Notes under the pieces: generated by a model
The model's database searches: none
Told to the model about the DNA's origin: nothing
Seen by the model: the letters and a program-made list of their open reading frames with translations, nothing else
Position numbers and translations under genes: made by a program
Shown: in pieces, positions 1-10,179 of the stretch
How positions within the stretch are numbered: the first letter of the stretch is position 1
Layout of the letters: every line of letters starts with the position of its first letter
Assembly: GCA_030704615.1 (NCBI GenBank)
Contig: CM060732.1
Span: forward strand, 34,329,053 to 34,393,052
Source: Takakia lepidozioides
Lineage: Eukaryota > Streptophyta > Takakiopsida > Takakiales > Takakiaceae
Length of the DNA: 64,000 nucleotides
Reading direction: 5' to 3'

Positions 1-1440
1 GAAGGTCCAACAGCGGCCCCGCGATCTTGGCGAAATTTCTCACATACTTCCGGTAATATGAGGCGAGTCCTAGGAAGGATCGCACTCCTGGGACCGAAGT
101 CGGAGGCTCCCAGTCCAAGATCGCCCTCACCTTTCTGTCATCCATTTTGATCCCATCCTGTGTAATCACATGCCCCAGGAACTCCACTTTTGTGACCCCG
201 AATTCGCACTTTGAAGCATTGGTATACAACTTCCTTTCCCGCAATTTCTGGAACACCCTTTTGAGGTGCTCCAGGTGCTTCTCCTTTGTTTTCGAATATA
301 CCAAGATGTCGTCGATGTACACGATCACAAAGTCATCCAACCACTCCTGGAAAAGGTTGTTCATCAGCGTGCTAAAGGTCGCGGGTGCGTTGGTGAGCCC
401 AAAAGGCATCACCAAGAATTCATATGAACCATACCTTGTCCTGCACGCGGTCTTCTCCTCATCTCCTTCCGCCACTCGAATTTGATGATAGCCAAAGCGT
501 AGATCGATCCGGCTGAAATACTTCACTCCTGCCAACCGATCGAAAAGGTCGTCGATCCTTGGCAAAGGGTACCGGTTTTTTATAGTCACCTTATTCAGAG
601 CCCTATAATCAACACACATCCGCAGCGTCCCATCCTTTTTGTCTGCAAATAGCACCGGGGCTCCGTAAGGTGACAAACTCGGCCGGATGTACCCCTGTGA
701 CATTAGATCCTTGAGCTGAGTCTTCAGCTCGACCAACTCTCTGTGGCTCAACCGGTAGGGCGCCTTGGCAGGCGGTTCCGATCCCGGTATCACCTCAATC
801 TTGTGGTCAACTCCTCTTCGCGGTGACAAGCCGCTTGGTAAATCCTCCGGCATCACATCCTGGTATTTCTTCAAAATCCCCTTGATCCAATCTCGGCTCG
901 GCTCCCCATCGCTTTCTTCCTTCACTTGTCTTACGTAAAGCAAAAACTGGGGCTCGTGTGACTCCTCCACGACCCACTCTCTTGCTGACAGAAAGTTTAT
1001 TCGCCCTCCCACGGGTTTGGGCGTTTCCGACACTCGTAAGACCTCGCCACCATTCCCACATGACAGCGTGACTACTCTCTTGCGGCCATCTATGACCGCT
1101 CCGGATTTGCTCAAAAAGGTCATCCCCAAAATGATATCCACTCCATCGATCTTGCAGACGGTGAAGTTCTCACGTCCCTCCTAACTCCCCAGTTGAAGAG
1201 GAACATCGAACGCCAACCTCGTCGCCTGTTGCGGTTCTCCTTTGGCATACAGGTCTCCTGGGACCAGATTTGCCTTCCCAAAAAGATGGGTGGCTAAGGA
1301 GTCCTTGACCCAGAGACACAAATCAAAGCGCTATTAGGGAAGTGGCTCCCAAGATACTTAGGACCAGAGGGAGGCTAGTGGAAATTCATGGTCACCCCAT
1401 CCATCTGCTCCTCCTCGCCCTCGACCTCGGTTCTTTGGTC
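1..1440 (-). mobile_element. Ty3/gypsy retrotransposon, protease-RT part of pol (partial, degenerate)
   Basis: Read on the minus strand, one frame stays open from about 1180 down to the window edge. It encodes the end of a retropepsin-like domain (IILGMTFL and AVID, about 1080-1150), a linker, and a reverse transcriptase. RT landmarks are [30 protein letters not shown], the catalytic YIDD at 308-319, and [12 protein letters not shown] near 60. The order protease then RT, and these motifs, are typical of Ty3/gypsy. RNase H and integrase would lie before position 1. An in-frame TAG at 1181-1183 interrupts the protease side, and a recognisable gag-side fragment ends near 1440 where other repeat sequence begins. 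The element is therefore probably dead as shown, although the RT stretch is uninterrupted and so fairly young. Confidence 0.93.
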
Positions 1441-1459
1441 ACAATCTACTCGCTGGATA

Positions 1460-2150
1460 ATCCAGGGGTTTGGGCATAAATCCACAGGTTCCCCCCTACG
1501 GTCCTCCATCTAGAGGTCATGGAACAACCTCAGGCCCTTTCTCAGTAAACTGCAGCCCACCACCTTTCAAGAAACTCAAAGACAACGCCTCTTTCTCAAT
1601 CAACCAAACCCGGATAGGGAAGAACGACAGGCAGCAAAGCGATAAGCAGTTTGGGAGTCAAGAGGGTTTTCCTCGATTAAAGACCTATGGAATAGTACTC
1701 CACAATCCCTTCAACAGGCTTTGGGAACCCTCCGCCTCCGTTGGGGCATTTCCCACATAATTTAGTCAATACCTGACTCTTGGAAACATATTCTTAAAGA
1801 TGGCCCTAGACTCCCTAGACCTCCCTCACCAACCTTCGGCTTCCCTGTTCTCAATTCTGTCCACTGTCGTAGATCCAGACCTACTTCCGTTATTGTTAAT
1901 GGCTTGAGGATTTTACCAAAGTTTTCAAGGTTTTAGATAAGGCATGGAGCCCCTGTAGGTTCATAATGTCGTTAATTCGAGAATCACTCTCGGTTATGGT
2001 CCTAGATCTATCCAGCACGGTCCTCCGTGTGTTATGCCTTATGGCAGCCTGCGGGCATTTAAAGGGTTTTAATTTTTTCCCTTCAATAATCAAATAATAA
2101 AGTTCTCAAGGCACCATCCCTGTTCGGATAAAAAGAAAATAAAGAAAAAA
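1460..2150 (+). mobile_element. Probable 5'-truncated LINE with its 3' end
   Basis: The stretch from about 2030 to 2140 belongs to a dispersed 3'-end family also found at about 20680-20790, 31850-31968 and 42805-42920, all in the same orientation. Shared features are a TTTTAATTTTTTCCC block, an AATAAA-like stretch, then a CTGTTC(T/G)G motif and an A-rich tail. Here the tail runs into AAAC repeats near 2150. The part from 1460 to 2030 has coding-like texture (open 1470-1760) but I recognise no domain. It appears to have inserted next to or into the gypsy copy. The LINE call rests on the shared tail; the 5' boundary is a guess. Confidence 0.4.
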
Positions 2151-2814
2151 CAAACAAACAAACAAACAAACCTGGGAACGACTGTTCACAATTCAGGCCC
2201 TTGAGGAGGGGGAAAGATTTCAGATAAGCCATTAGTAGGCACACATGTGGAAACGTCACCACCCAGACCAACCGATCACGAACGATACACACACCAGGCA
2301 GGGCAGCGGGTTTGAACCCCGAACCACCAAGGCGACACGATGTCCGTTTTCTGAGAGCGTCCGACGTTCCCTGCACTTGCGAATCCTCCATTGACGGGCC
2401 ACCACAATGGACGCCATACCGTGCGCGCACTTCGTCTAATTCCAAAGTGCGGGGGTCTAGCACTGATCCGCGCAAGCGCTTTGTGGCCTCTTTGACAATC
2501 GACATTTCTTTCAGTATCGGCCAAGGCTTGAAATCCCGTGGAATCATTGCAATAGTCTCTTTGCAACCCGTGTCGACACAATGTCGATTTAGTTGGATTT
2601 TGTCCTTAATAACCTCTTCATAGAAGGGACAGAAGAGCTTGTCTTTCTGCCAATTCGAGTTTTTGGGCTTCCGGGCGCGGAGGTCTACAAATGCTTCCAC
2701 TATTTTATGATCAAACTCGTCTGGTGAGTACCAGTACCTTCGCTCCTTCTTTAGTTTGGTTTGGTGCACAAAATCCACCCAGTCCGCTCCACCCTTTTCA
2801 CAAACATCCTCCAT
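2083..2814 (-). CDS. Unrecognised ORF whose 3' third reads through a SINE
   Basis: A 243-codon ORF starts with ATG at 2814. The first about 150 residues (2814 to about 2366) are charged, tryptophan/proline rich and look protein-like, with fragments such as WVDFVHQTKLKKERRYWYSPDEFD and ARYGVHCGGPS. I do not recognise a family. The remainder, from about 2365 down, is translated SINE plus an A-rich tail and is not likely to be original coding sequence. It could be the first exon of a real gene (a donor before 2366 would remove the SINE part), a fragment of an unfamiliar transposase, or chance. No partner exons were found nearby. Confidence 0.3.
   Translation of the reverse strand: MEDVCEKGGADWVDFVHQTKLKKERRYWYSPDEFDHKIVEAFVDLRARKPKNSNWQKDKLFCPFYEEVIKDKIQLNRHCVDTGCKETIAMIPRDFKPWPILKEMSIVKEATKRLRGSVLDPRTLELDEVRARYGVHCGGPSMEDSQVQGTSDALRKRTSCRLGGSGFKPAALPGVCIVRDRLVWVVTFPHVCLLMAYLKSFPLLKGLNCEQSFPGLFVCLFVFSLFSFYPNRDGALRTLLFDY
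2155..2365 (-). mobile_element. tRNA-derived SINE copy (family 1), A box decayed
   Basis: On the minus strand, GGTTCGGGGTTCAAACCCGC near 2310-2330 matches the B-box region of the SINE at 21384-21600. The flanking sequence also matches: GCTGCCCTGCC after the B box, and CCTCAAGGGCCTGAATTGTG near the tail. The A-box part has drifted. It overlaps the 3' half of the ORF at 2083-2814. Confidence 0.75.
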
Positions 2815-3068
2815 CGCTGCAGAATGAAACGAAGGTGCAAGGACAATGAGTGACAGATAGAAGTCCTATGAAAAGACTCACCCTAAGCAAAAAGAGGACA
2901 CATAATGGAATGGAAACACCGCAGCAAGTGAGAACCTCACCGAGCCGATGAACTTCCAGTTGTTACGAAGGCGAGCATGTTTGCGACGCTTCGCTGCTCA
3001 CCGCGACTCTCCACACCTGGGGAAGAACGGTCGTCTTTCGTTACGGTGATGGAAACGCAAAGAGGAAA

Positions 3069-3096
3069 ACAGTGCAAAACAGTGCAAAACAGTGCG
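3069..3096. repeat. Short tandem repeat, 10-bp unit
   Basis: AGTGCAAAAC is repeated nearly three times and ends AGTGCG. It is a local repeat in otherwise unassigned sequence. Confidence 0.8.
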
Positions 3097-3299
3097 AAGA
3101 AACAGGCGCAAAGAGAATGGAGTCGATTGCACAGGGAACATGAGAAGAAAATAGAAGTAGAAGGGGGAAAGCGGACATGGCACTGCCAACGTGGCGCGAT
3201 TTCACAGGCGCCAACTATCCGCCGTCATCGCATTGAATACGTCCACCGAACGAACGCATCGTACTAAATTCATCAACGGTCCTCGCAAGTGCAGCAGAC

Positions 3300-4760
3300 T
3301 CATTTCCCATCGGGCCGAGAGTCCACCGGACCGCCAGTCCAACGGACTATTTGATTTGCTGAGGCGAAGTGGCTTTATATTGGAGGCACTTCCCTGCCAG
3401 CGGAATGAAGACAAAAGAGAGTAAGGGGAGAACAGGAAAGTCGAACACACCCATTGCGAACAGACTCGCGGCATAACAGACTGATGCATGCACAGTCCAA
3501 CAAACTGATATCCATAGAGGAGAACTGTCCAGCAGACGGACGTTTCGCCAGACTGGCGGGAGAACAAGCCAAAAGACTGACCGGAGGGAAAATAAGAAGT
3601 CAAACAGACTTAGTGCAACAAACTTCTGACACAACAAACTGACAAATTCACAAGTGTGACAGACTGATATCCCAACAGACGGACTTCCAGCATACTGCCT
3701 CTAAACTGACTGTTATGCACGCGTTAAGGGGAATATCCGGAGCACTGACGGGCCAGCGGACCCACTGTGAACAGACTCGCGACACAACGGACCTCAAACA
3801 TCCACGCGCATTTGTAGATGCAATTGTCTCAGCCTGGTCCGTCTCCTGGCAAATGCGACAATGTATCGATTCTGCACCTACTTCCGTCGTGGCTCAGACA
3901 TCTGCATTCAGCAGGTGCGTGTGGATGTTTGAGGACCTTACGACTGGATGGTGTTCCGTGACGACTCGAATTGTTTTTTTGTGCTGCCATCCCTTATATA
4001 ATACCATGTGGATCCATCACAAAGCTGGGTTTCTTCAGATTCTCCACCCTTTTCCACAACTTATGCACGACGGATGCAAGCCGCTATACTTGGTCGCATA
4101 AACAGTCCCATCGTCCGATACGAAATCTGCAATACACGCCCCCATGTGCATACGCTTTCACCATTTTCGCGCCCATGTTACCCATGGGTTCGTTTAACGA
4201 ACTAAACTTGTGAAGACTCTCATGAGGGATGCAGTACGAAAGGGCTAAACGTATCATGACGGATCACAAGCAGAGGACGTTATCGACGACATATGTCCGC
4301 ATTTTCCATATTTATGACGTAGAACCAAACCATAAAACGAAGGTTCCCGAAAGCACAACAAGAAGACAAAAATAGTGGAAGCATATGCACGGTGGTGGCT
4401 GTAGTGCCGAGACAGTCCTCTCATGTTCAAGCACACGCTTCATCATCATTATGAACATCGCGCGCAAAAGAGAAATAGTCGTGTGCATGGAAACGCCTAC
4501 CGAACATTGGACAATAAACAGCCGTCAAAAGAGAGCGGCTGGGATTTGGTGGGAAGATCATTGCCATTTTCGCAGCCCTAAAAGTGGAGGGCTTGGATGG
4601 GTTATGGGAATGGACGTTGGCGATCATGCGCCGTCAGCGGACTGGATGGCAGGGGACTGGCCAACAGCGGACTGGCGGACTGGCAGACTGCTGGGCAACG
4701 GACTGGCCAGAAGCGGACTGGCAGACTGGAGGGCAGCGGACTCATGGGTGGGGGACTGGC
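3300..4760. repeat. Region of iterated (A/C)GACTG-type motifs
   Basis: Between about 3300 and 3790 the motif CAGACTG/CGGACTG/CAAACTG recurs every 10-30 bases (for example near 3468, 3476, 3548, 3660). It becomes a dense degenerate array at about 4636-4760 (CGGACTGGC, GGACTGGCAGACTG and similar). Many small open frames here are by-products of the repeat. I see no gene. The stretch 3800-4600 between the two dense parts holds nothing I can name. Confidence 0.6.
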
Positions 4761-4890
4761 CGCGCGGCGGAGGGGGCGTGGGCGCGGTTGCTGCAGCCGC
4801 GCCCACGGCTGGGCGACCGCGCGCAACGGTGGGCGGGGCGGGGGGGGGGGGCTAGGGAGCCGGACGTCCGTGCGCGGGGCCCAACGGCCA
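4740..4890. other. GC-rich patch with long G run
   Basis: Sequence is almost entirely G and C, unlike its neighbours. It holds GGGCGCGG and its complement CCGCGCCC as a short hairpin around 4778-4802, and a run of more than ten G near 4838-4851. It lies about 430-570 bp upstream of the reductase start codon. It may be a CpG-type regulatory patch, a G-quadruplex former, or the end of the iterated array. No function is shown. Confidence 0.55.
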
Positions 4891-5315
4891 CATCGCACTT
4901 GCCCATTGAAGACCCTATTATCTTAAAATGAGAGGCCTTACATCAGGCTATAAGTTCGGGCATGGGACCCATGATAATCTAATTATTTTACTAATATTAC
5001 AACATAACAGATCCAACGACTGGGCTGCAAAACTCGGTCAACGACTTCTTTGAAGGACCTCGGGAAGTTTCCCAAAGACCAGACTCGTAGGTAAGTAACG
5101 AGCGTGGAGATTCCGGGCCAAGAGAATACAAATATGAGCCAAGGAGCCGAGTGCAGTGCAGTGCGAAGCAGCAGATCGTGCTCCACACTTAACAGACCAA
5201 CCCACAAACGCATCGTTCCCTGGTTTTGTCTCTGGGATTCAGGGAGCGAGCGTGTTTTTCCGGGGACATTCGTTTGTAGGATACGATTTGGTGTTGCTCA
5301 TTGCGGGAGGGTAGA

Positions 5316-7989
5316 ATGGGGCACAGCAAGATTCTGATTGTGGGAGCAACGGGATACATTGGTAAGTACATTGCCAAGGCAAGCGCTCGCCTCGGCCATC
5401 CGACATTCGTCCTCGTCCGACCATCCACAGCCTCTAGTCCCGTCAAGAAAGAGCTCCTTGATTCATTCCAAGCCGCCGGGATCGCAATCTTGCATGTAAG
5501 AGCTCGTCTTCTCCCAGTAGTCTTCGACAGCTGAAATTAGCAGCTTTCACTTGAGTTGGGTGCGGAAGTGTTGCATATTGCGCGTACAGAGAGGAAGTGG
5601 GGTGACCTAGAACAGGAACTGCAGCTTCTGGGAGTCCAAACTTTGGTACACTACAATTGGGGTGTACATAGTTGTATAGGTTTCATCCGAAGGTGGATTT
5701 TCACAGGGTTCCAAGCTGCATCAAGCACTTGGTACTTTTGCATGCATTCATCACCCCGACGTTTATGTGCATGATGTCCATGTACATTAATTCTGCATAC
5801 ATGGCCCACTTGTTTTGTACAGGAATGTAGTCGGCTTCAAAAACACAATTTACGCACATCCATTGCAACTGGGCTGATTTAGTTCAATGCAACTTCAACC
5901 GGTTCTGTGGCTCCAATTCTCGATTTTGTAATTACTAGCTAGCAGCTGACTTGCCGATCATTCCAGTCCTGAATCTAGGAGCTCCACGACATCTGACACC
6001 ATCTAGGCACGACAAATTTATGCAGGGGGATATAACAGACAAGGAGAGTCTGGTGGCGGCCTTGAGGCAAGTGGACGTAGTGATCTCCACGGTAAACGGA
6101 CCACAAGTGCTTGACCAGCTCACGCTCCTTGAGGCAATTAAAGAGGTCGGACACATCAAGGTAAACTGCCAACGCAGAGATTTGCATTGCAATATTGCTA
6201 ATTCACCTAGCACAGCACTGGACAGGTCTAATCCTTGGAGATCTGATGTCTAGTTCTCGTCTAGTTTGACCACTAATCGTGGGCATGGATTCAACATAAC
6301 TCCCCCTGATCCGTGCACCAACACTGGGATCCTTCGATCAAACCTTTAAATGCTCCCTGCTTGGCGCACGAATATGATGGACTTGAGTTAGCAATCCATA
6401 TACTAAGTCCGAATGTGCATCAGGAAAGGCACAAGGAACAGCTTTTCTTGGACCTTAAAGGTGTGAAGTATGTAACTGGTCAGGAGATTCGTCAGGCTTG
6501 ACGTAACTATTTACACATGCACTGTAGTTTTCTGCAGAACTTCCAAGTCGCGAAAATTTTAGGTCAGGACCAACCGGCACGCAACACAGGCGTACCAGTT
6601 GTGAGCCTGGAAGTGTAAAAGCGTACCCTTGAAACTTGCAGACTGTAGGCGGCCACGGAATTGGAAAAAGTATGCTGCAAGTTGGGGTAGATAATTTCGC
6701 CCTGAATCTCTTTGCGGGTGCAGAGATTCCTTCCTTCGGAGTTCGGTGGTGACCCTGAGAGATCGACTATTTTGAAGCAAACAGGGGTCATTTTCAAGCC
6801 TAAAATACAAGTGCGCAACGCTATCCGACAGGCAGGCGTCCCATACACGCTCGTGCAGAGCAACTCCTTTGCACGCTGGGGTTTTCCTGTACTAGGGTTC
6901 CCAGGCCCCCAGGCTAAGGAGATCACTATTTGGGGTACTGGAAATTGCAAAGGTTCGTGCTAATTTCCGCACTCTTCTGTGCATCTTTAGTCTGTGAGCA
7001 CAAAATGGGAGTAAGGAGAAAGCTGCTCAAGACAGGGAAGTTATTCGGCCTTCATAGTACTCAGCATAGTACTTACGTAATTGGAATTCTGGTAACTTCA
7101 ACTTGTTGTCTGCCGTTGAGAGTTCTAGCTGACATAAATGGTCGCATTGTGCTGACTGTTCAAGCAGCTGTTTTTGTGGATGAGGAGGACATTGCCACTT
7201 TTACCATCAAAGCCGTAGACGATCCCCGCACTCTTAACAAACAGCTTGTGATCCGCCCACAACCCGACATAGTCACGCTCAATGAGCTTGTGGCACTGTG
7301 GGAAAAGAAGACCGGCCACGAATTGGAGAAGACTTATCTTCCAGAGGATGATTTACTGAAGAAAATTGAAGGTGAACTTCAATCTTACTTTCTGGGAGTT
7401 AATCTCTGGGACCAGAAAGGTAGGCTGGGTAGTGCAGTTGAGTGAGATTGCAGAACGTGACAAATTGATCAGTCTAGTTCTGCATACATGGTTCCGCCCT
7501 CTCTATGTCAGCGGTCGCCTTTGCCCACCTTCCCAGGTTCTTCACATGGATAGCAGCTGCGAACATCAAGCTCTCTTTTTAGAATACATTGATCAAACGG
7601 GCCAGAGGGTCTACCCACACCTGTATCCAGAGAGTCATTGGAACTGTGTAAATCCATTCGGTCGAAAGACAAATTTAGCTGTAGAATACGGGCCTGAAAA
7701 GGATAACTTCTCAAAAGACCTCATTCTTTATCCGCTTGACCCAATCTGGACTGACCTGGAATGTGGTGGTCATTGCTGGAAATTCTCAACCTGATTGGAT
7801 TGAACGTACGTGGCTGTCTATGCAGAGACACCATTTCCAGAAAATGGTATTTCCCTCATCACGTACGGCGTCTTGGTGAAGGGTGAAGAGTACTTCGAGC
7901 TAGGCGCTCATGACGTGGAGGCAACTGAGCTCTACCCGGATGTCAAATGTGTGACGGTCGATGAAAACTTCAATAAATTACTGGCTTGA
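5316..7989 (+). CDS. Isoflavone reductase-like NADPH oxidoreductase (PCBER/PLR family), five exons
   Basis: Exons 5316-5495, 6026-6160, 6724-6952, 7168-7371 and 7826-7989 join in phase to 912 nt, 303 residues, close to the family norm of about 310. An upstream in-frame TTG at 5301 is not needed; ATG 5316 fits the family start. The N-terminal Rossmann motif GATGYIG (residues 10-16) binds NADPH. RFLPSEFG follows at 106-113, and Lys132 in FKPKIQVRNAI sits where the catalytic lysine of PCBER/PLR enzymes lies. FTIKAVDDPRTLNK and ELYPDVK are C-terminal family hallmarks. The family reduces phenylpropanoid dimers or related substrates in the cytosol (phenylcoumaran, lignan, isoflavone or eugenol type); the substrate cannot be read from sequence. 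All splice sites are GT-AG, although donor 3 (GTTCGT) is weak. No disabling change was seen. Confidence 0.93.
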
Positions 7990-8002
7990 GACCCAACGTC
8001 AA

Positions 8003-8474
8003 GGATTGAAGTAAAGTAGTCTCATATTACAAGTATTACTCTCCAGTACTATAGCAGGAATACTATCTGCTGCTTTCACTTATACCAAGACCAGCGGTCA
8101 AAATGGGTCCTGCATTTCGAGATATTCTGCACTGTCACCACGGGCTACGTAGAGATTTCGAGATTACACTGTTTACTTTGGGGAGTGAGAAGGTAGTGGT
8201 GTCCAGATTATGTCTGCATACACCACCGGCTATGGCGATACCATTTCATGAACTTGGAAGAACACTAGGGGAACTGTGGTAGGGAAGTCGATGGCTTCAC
8301 CAGACAAATGGACCTTGCACCTGGCTATAATAAGCAGTTCATGTCTGAAAGCGCAAATGCTTGTATCGTCCTGTCCATCCTCAGTCTACGGCTGGAGATA
8401 CTTCGCGTAAGGATCTCTGAAGTAAAGTAGCCTCATACCACAAGTAATACTCTCCAGTACTATAGTAGGATTCA
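8003..8474 (+). repeat. Direct repeat pair just downstream of the reductase gene
   Basis: About 60 bases at 8003-8064 recur at 8411-8474 with few changes (GAAGTAAAGTAG, CTCATA, ACTCTCCAGTACTATAG). The first copy starts 14 bases after the stop codon. The 350 bases between carry no recognised feature. The arrangement could be a duplicated 3' UTR or the ends of a small insertion. Confidence 0.8.
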
Positions 8475-9369
8475 TATATGTTTACTTTTTCTTTTTCTTT
8501 TTACATTTTTAAACTTTTATTTTTAGAATGGAAATCTGAAGTGCCTATGTACAAAAACTGGGAGACGGGCGATGGAGCTCTGCGTTATGCGGTGTGAGGG
8601 CGAGCGCCGCAACCACCTTCTTGCGACGCCTTCCAAGCTTCTTGCTCATCTCTCTAACTAAGTCTTACAGCGCCATCCAATCATTCCCTCATCATCATGG
8701 GCAACATAAATGGTAAGATCTGGAGTCCACAAACTATGAACACAACATCATTGAGAGAGGTCCCAGCCTGGAGGAGGGCCACTATTGCTGGTTTTCTTAA
8801 GATAATAGTGATGATGCCAGCGGATAAGATGCTACCAGATTTCATCAGGCTGCCAATGGATGACCAAGGAAATTACTTTTCAGTCAAGGTCTCTGAAGAC
8901 AGAGCACACACACAGCATGTTATTACTATGGATTATCTGGTCACCTCAGCTCAAACTGCCCTAAAGCAAAAAAGAAAAGGATGGGTAAAGTTTAGGTTGG
9001 CTGCAAACAATCGTCTGCCACACTTGCCGAGTCGTAGCATATATGTCTACAAAATGCAAGGGGCAAGTCCTGGTTGCCATTTGTGACCACCAGAAGTCGT
9101 ATATGGTTACCTCCGCCACGTCAGGATTTGCGGTCAAACACGTTCGACCAGATAGGGGAAGATGGTAGATACGACTAGGAGTCATGGCCAAAACTGCAAT
9201 AGGATGACGTGGGCATGGGAATGTATGATTGCCAATATTCACGACTGCACGTGGCGATTGCCGGTTGCCCAAGGAGTGTCTACGTGGACGATGCAAACAT
9301 AAATGGATGAAACAGATGCAAGATGTGATTGCAAATGACAACATGTCAACATATCATTGCTCGCAGGCA
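8475..9369. other. Unassigned intergenic stretch
   Basis: A 129-codon open frame at 8697-9086 (+) begins with ATG near 8697, but its translation shows no family or domain I know. A T/C-rich run lies at about 8478-8530. No RNA gene or repeat was recognised. Confidence 0.4.
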
Positions 9370-9960
9370 CTAGCCCCCACCCTGTGAATGAAAGAATGAA
9401 TGGATGAATGGATGATTAGGATGACTTAAGATGAGTGAATTAAGATGAATTAAGATGAATGAACTAGGATGAATTAGGATGAATGTGCTTAAATTTAGGG
9501 TTGCTAGGTCACAGTGTTAAGTATGAGGATAATAAGTAGTAAAAACATTTAACTACTGTTTCACTGACCCAGCAGATTAACACTAAACTGATCGACTACC
9601 GGTTAAGGTTAGTGAAACAAAACGACTATATTATCTCAACGAATGATACACAAACGCATTGCTAGCAACTATTGGATGAACGTATCAAACATAACTTTTG
9701 TGCACTGGATGAACGTATGAACGAATGATACAACAAACGTCTTGTTGGCAACTATTGGATGAACATAGGGATAAATAATAATGCAAATGCTGAGCTCACA
9801 GTATTGGATGAACTGAGAGTGAAACTCATTTAAAGATTCATTTAGGATGAATGGATGAAATTAAAATGGCCAAAAAATAGAAAAATAAATGAATGGATGG
9901 ATGTATTGATGTAAACCCAAAATCCATCCATGTATTGTTACATTCATCCATCCAGTCATG
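9370..9960. repeat. Degenerate GATGAAT-type simple repeat plus an 81-bp duplication
   Basis: From about 9380 to 9485 and again 9830-9955 the sequence is built of GGATGAAT / AAGATGAATT units. Between them, GAATGATACACAAACG...GCAACTATTGGATGAACG at about 9641 is repeated at about 9722 with several changes. There is no coding potential. Confidence 0.8.
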
Positions 9961-10002
9961 AGTAGAGGGGACTTAGCATTTTTTTTTGGTCATCCATGCC
10001 AT

Positions 10003-10176
10003 CTCTGTTTGTTTTCTTTGTGTCGAGTTTGATCGTGAGAGACAACAATCAGGACGGAGCTATGTTTGCTTTCTTATAGTGTCGAGTCTGATCATGAGAG
10101 ACGTTGATCAGGGCGGAGCTATGTTTGTTTTGTTTTAGTGTTGAGTCTGATCATGAGAGACTACGAGCGGAGCTAG
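10003..10176. repeat. Three tandem copies of a 60-bp unit
   Basis: The unit contains GTGTCGAGTTTGATCGTGAG, GACAAC or GACGTT, ATCAGG and CGGAGCTATG. It occurs three times in a row, the last copy shortened. It abuts the PPR pseudogene. Confidence 0.85.
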
Positions 10177-10179
10177 TGG

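Noticed and set aside
4584-4931. Overlapping open frames in three phases on both strands
   Set aside because: Caused by the GC-rich iterated tract; translations are low-complexity Gly/Arg/Trp or Pro/Arg/Ser.
8697-9086. 129-codon ORF as a gene
   Set aside because: No family resemblance or supporting context; listed only as part of an unassigned stretch.
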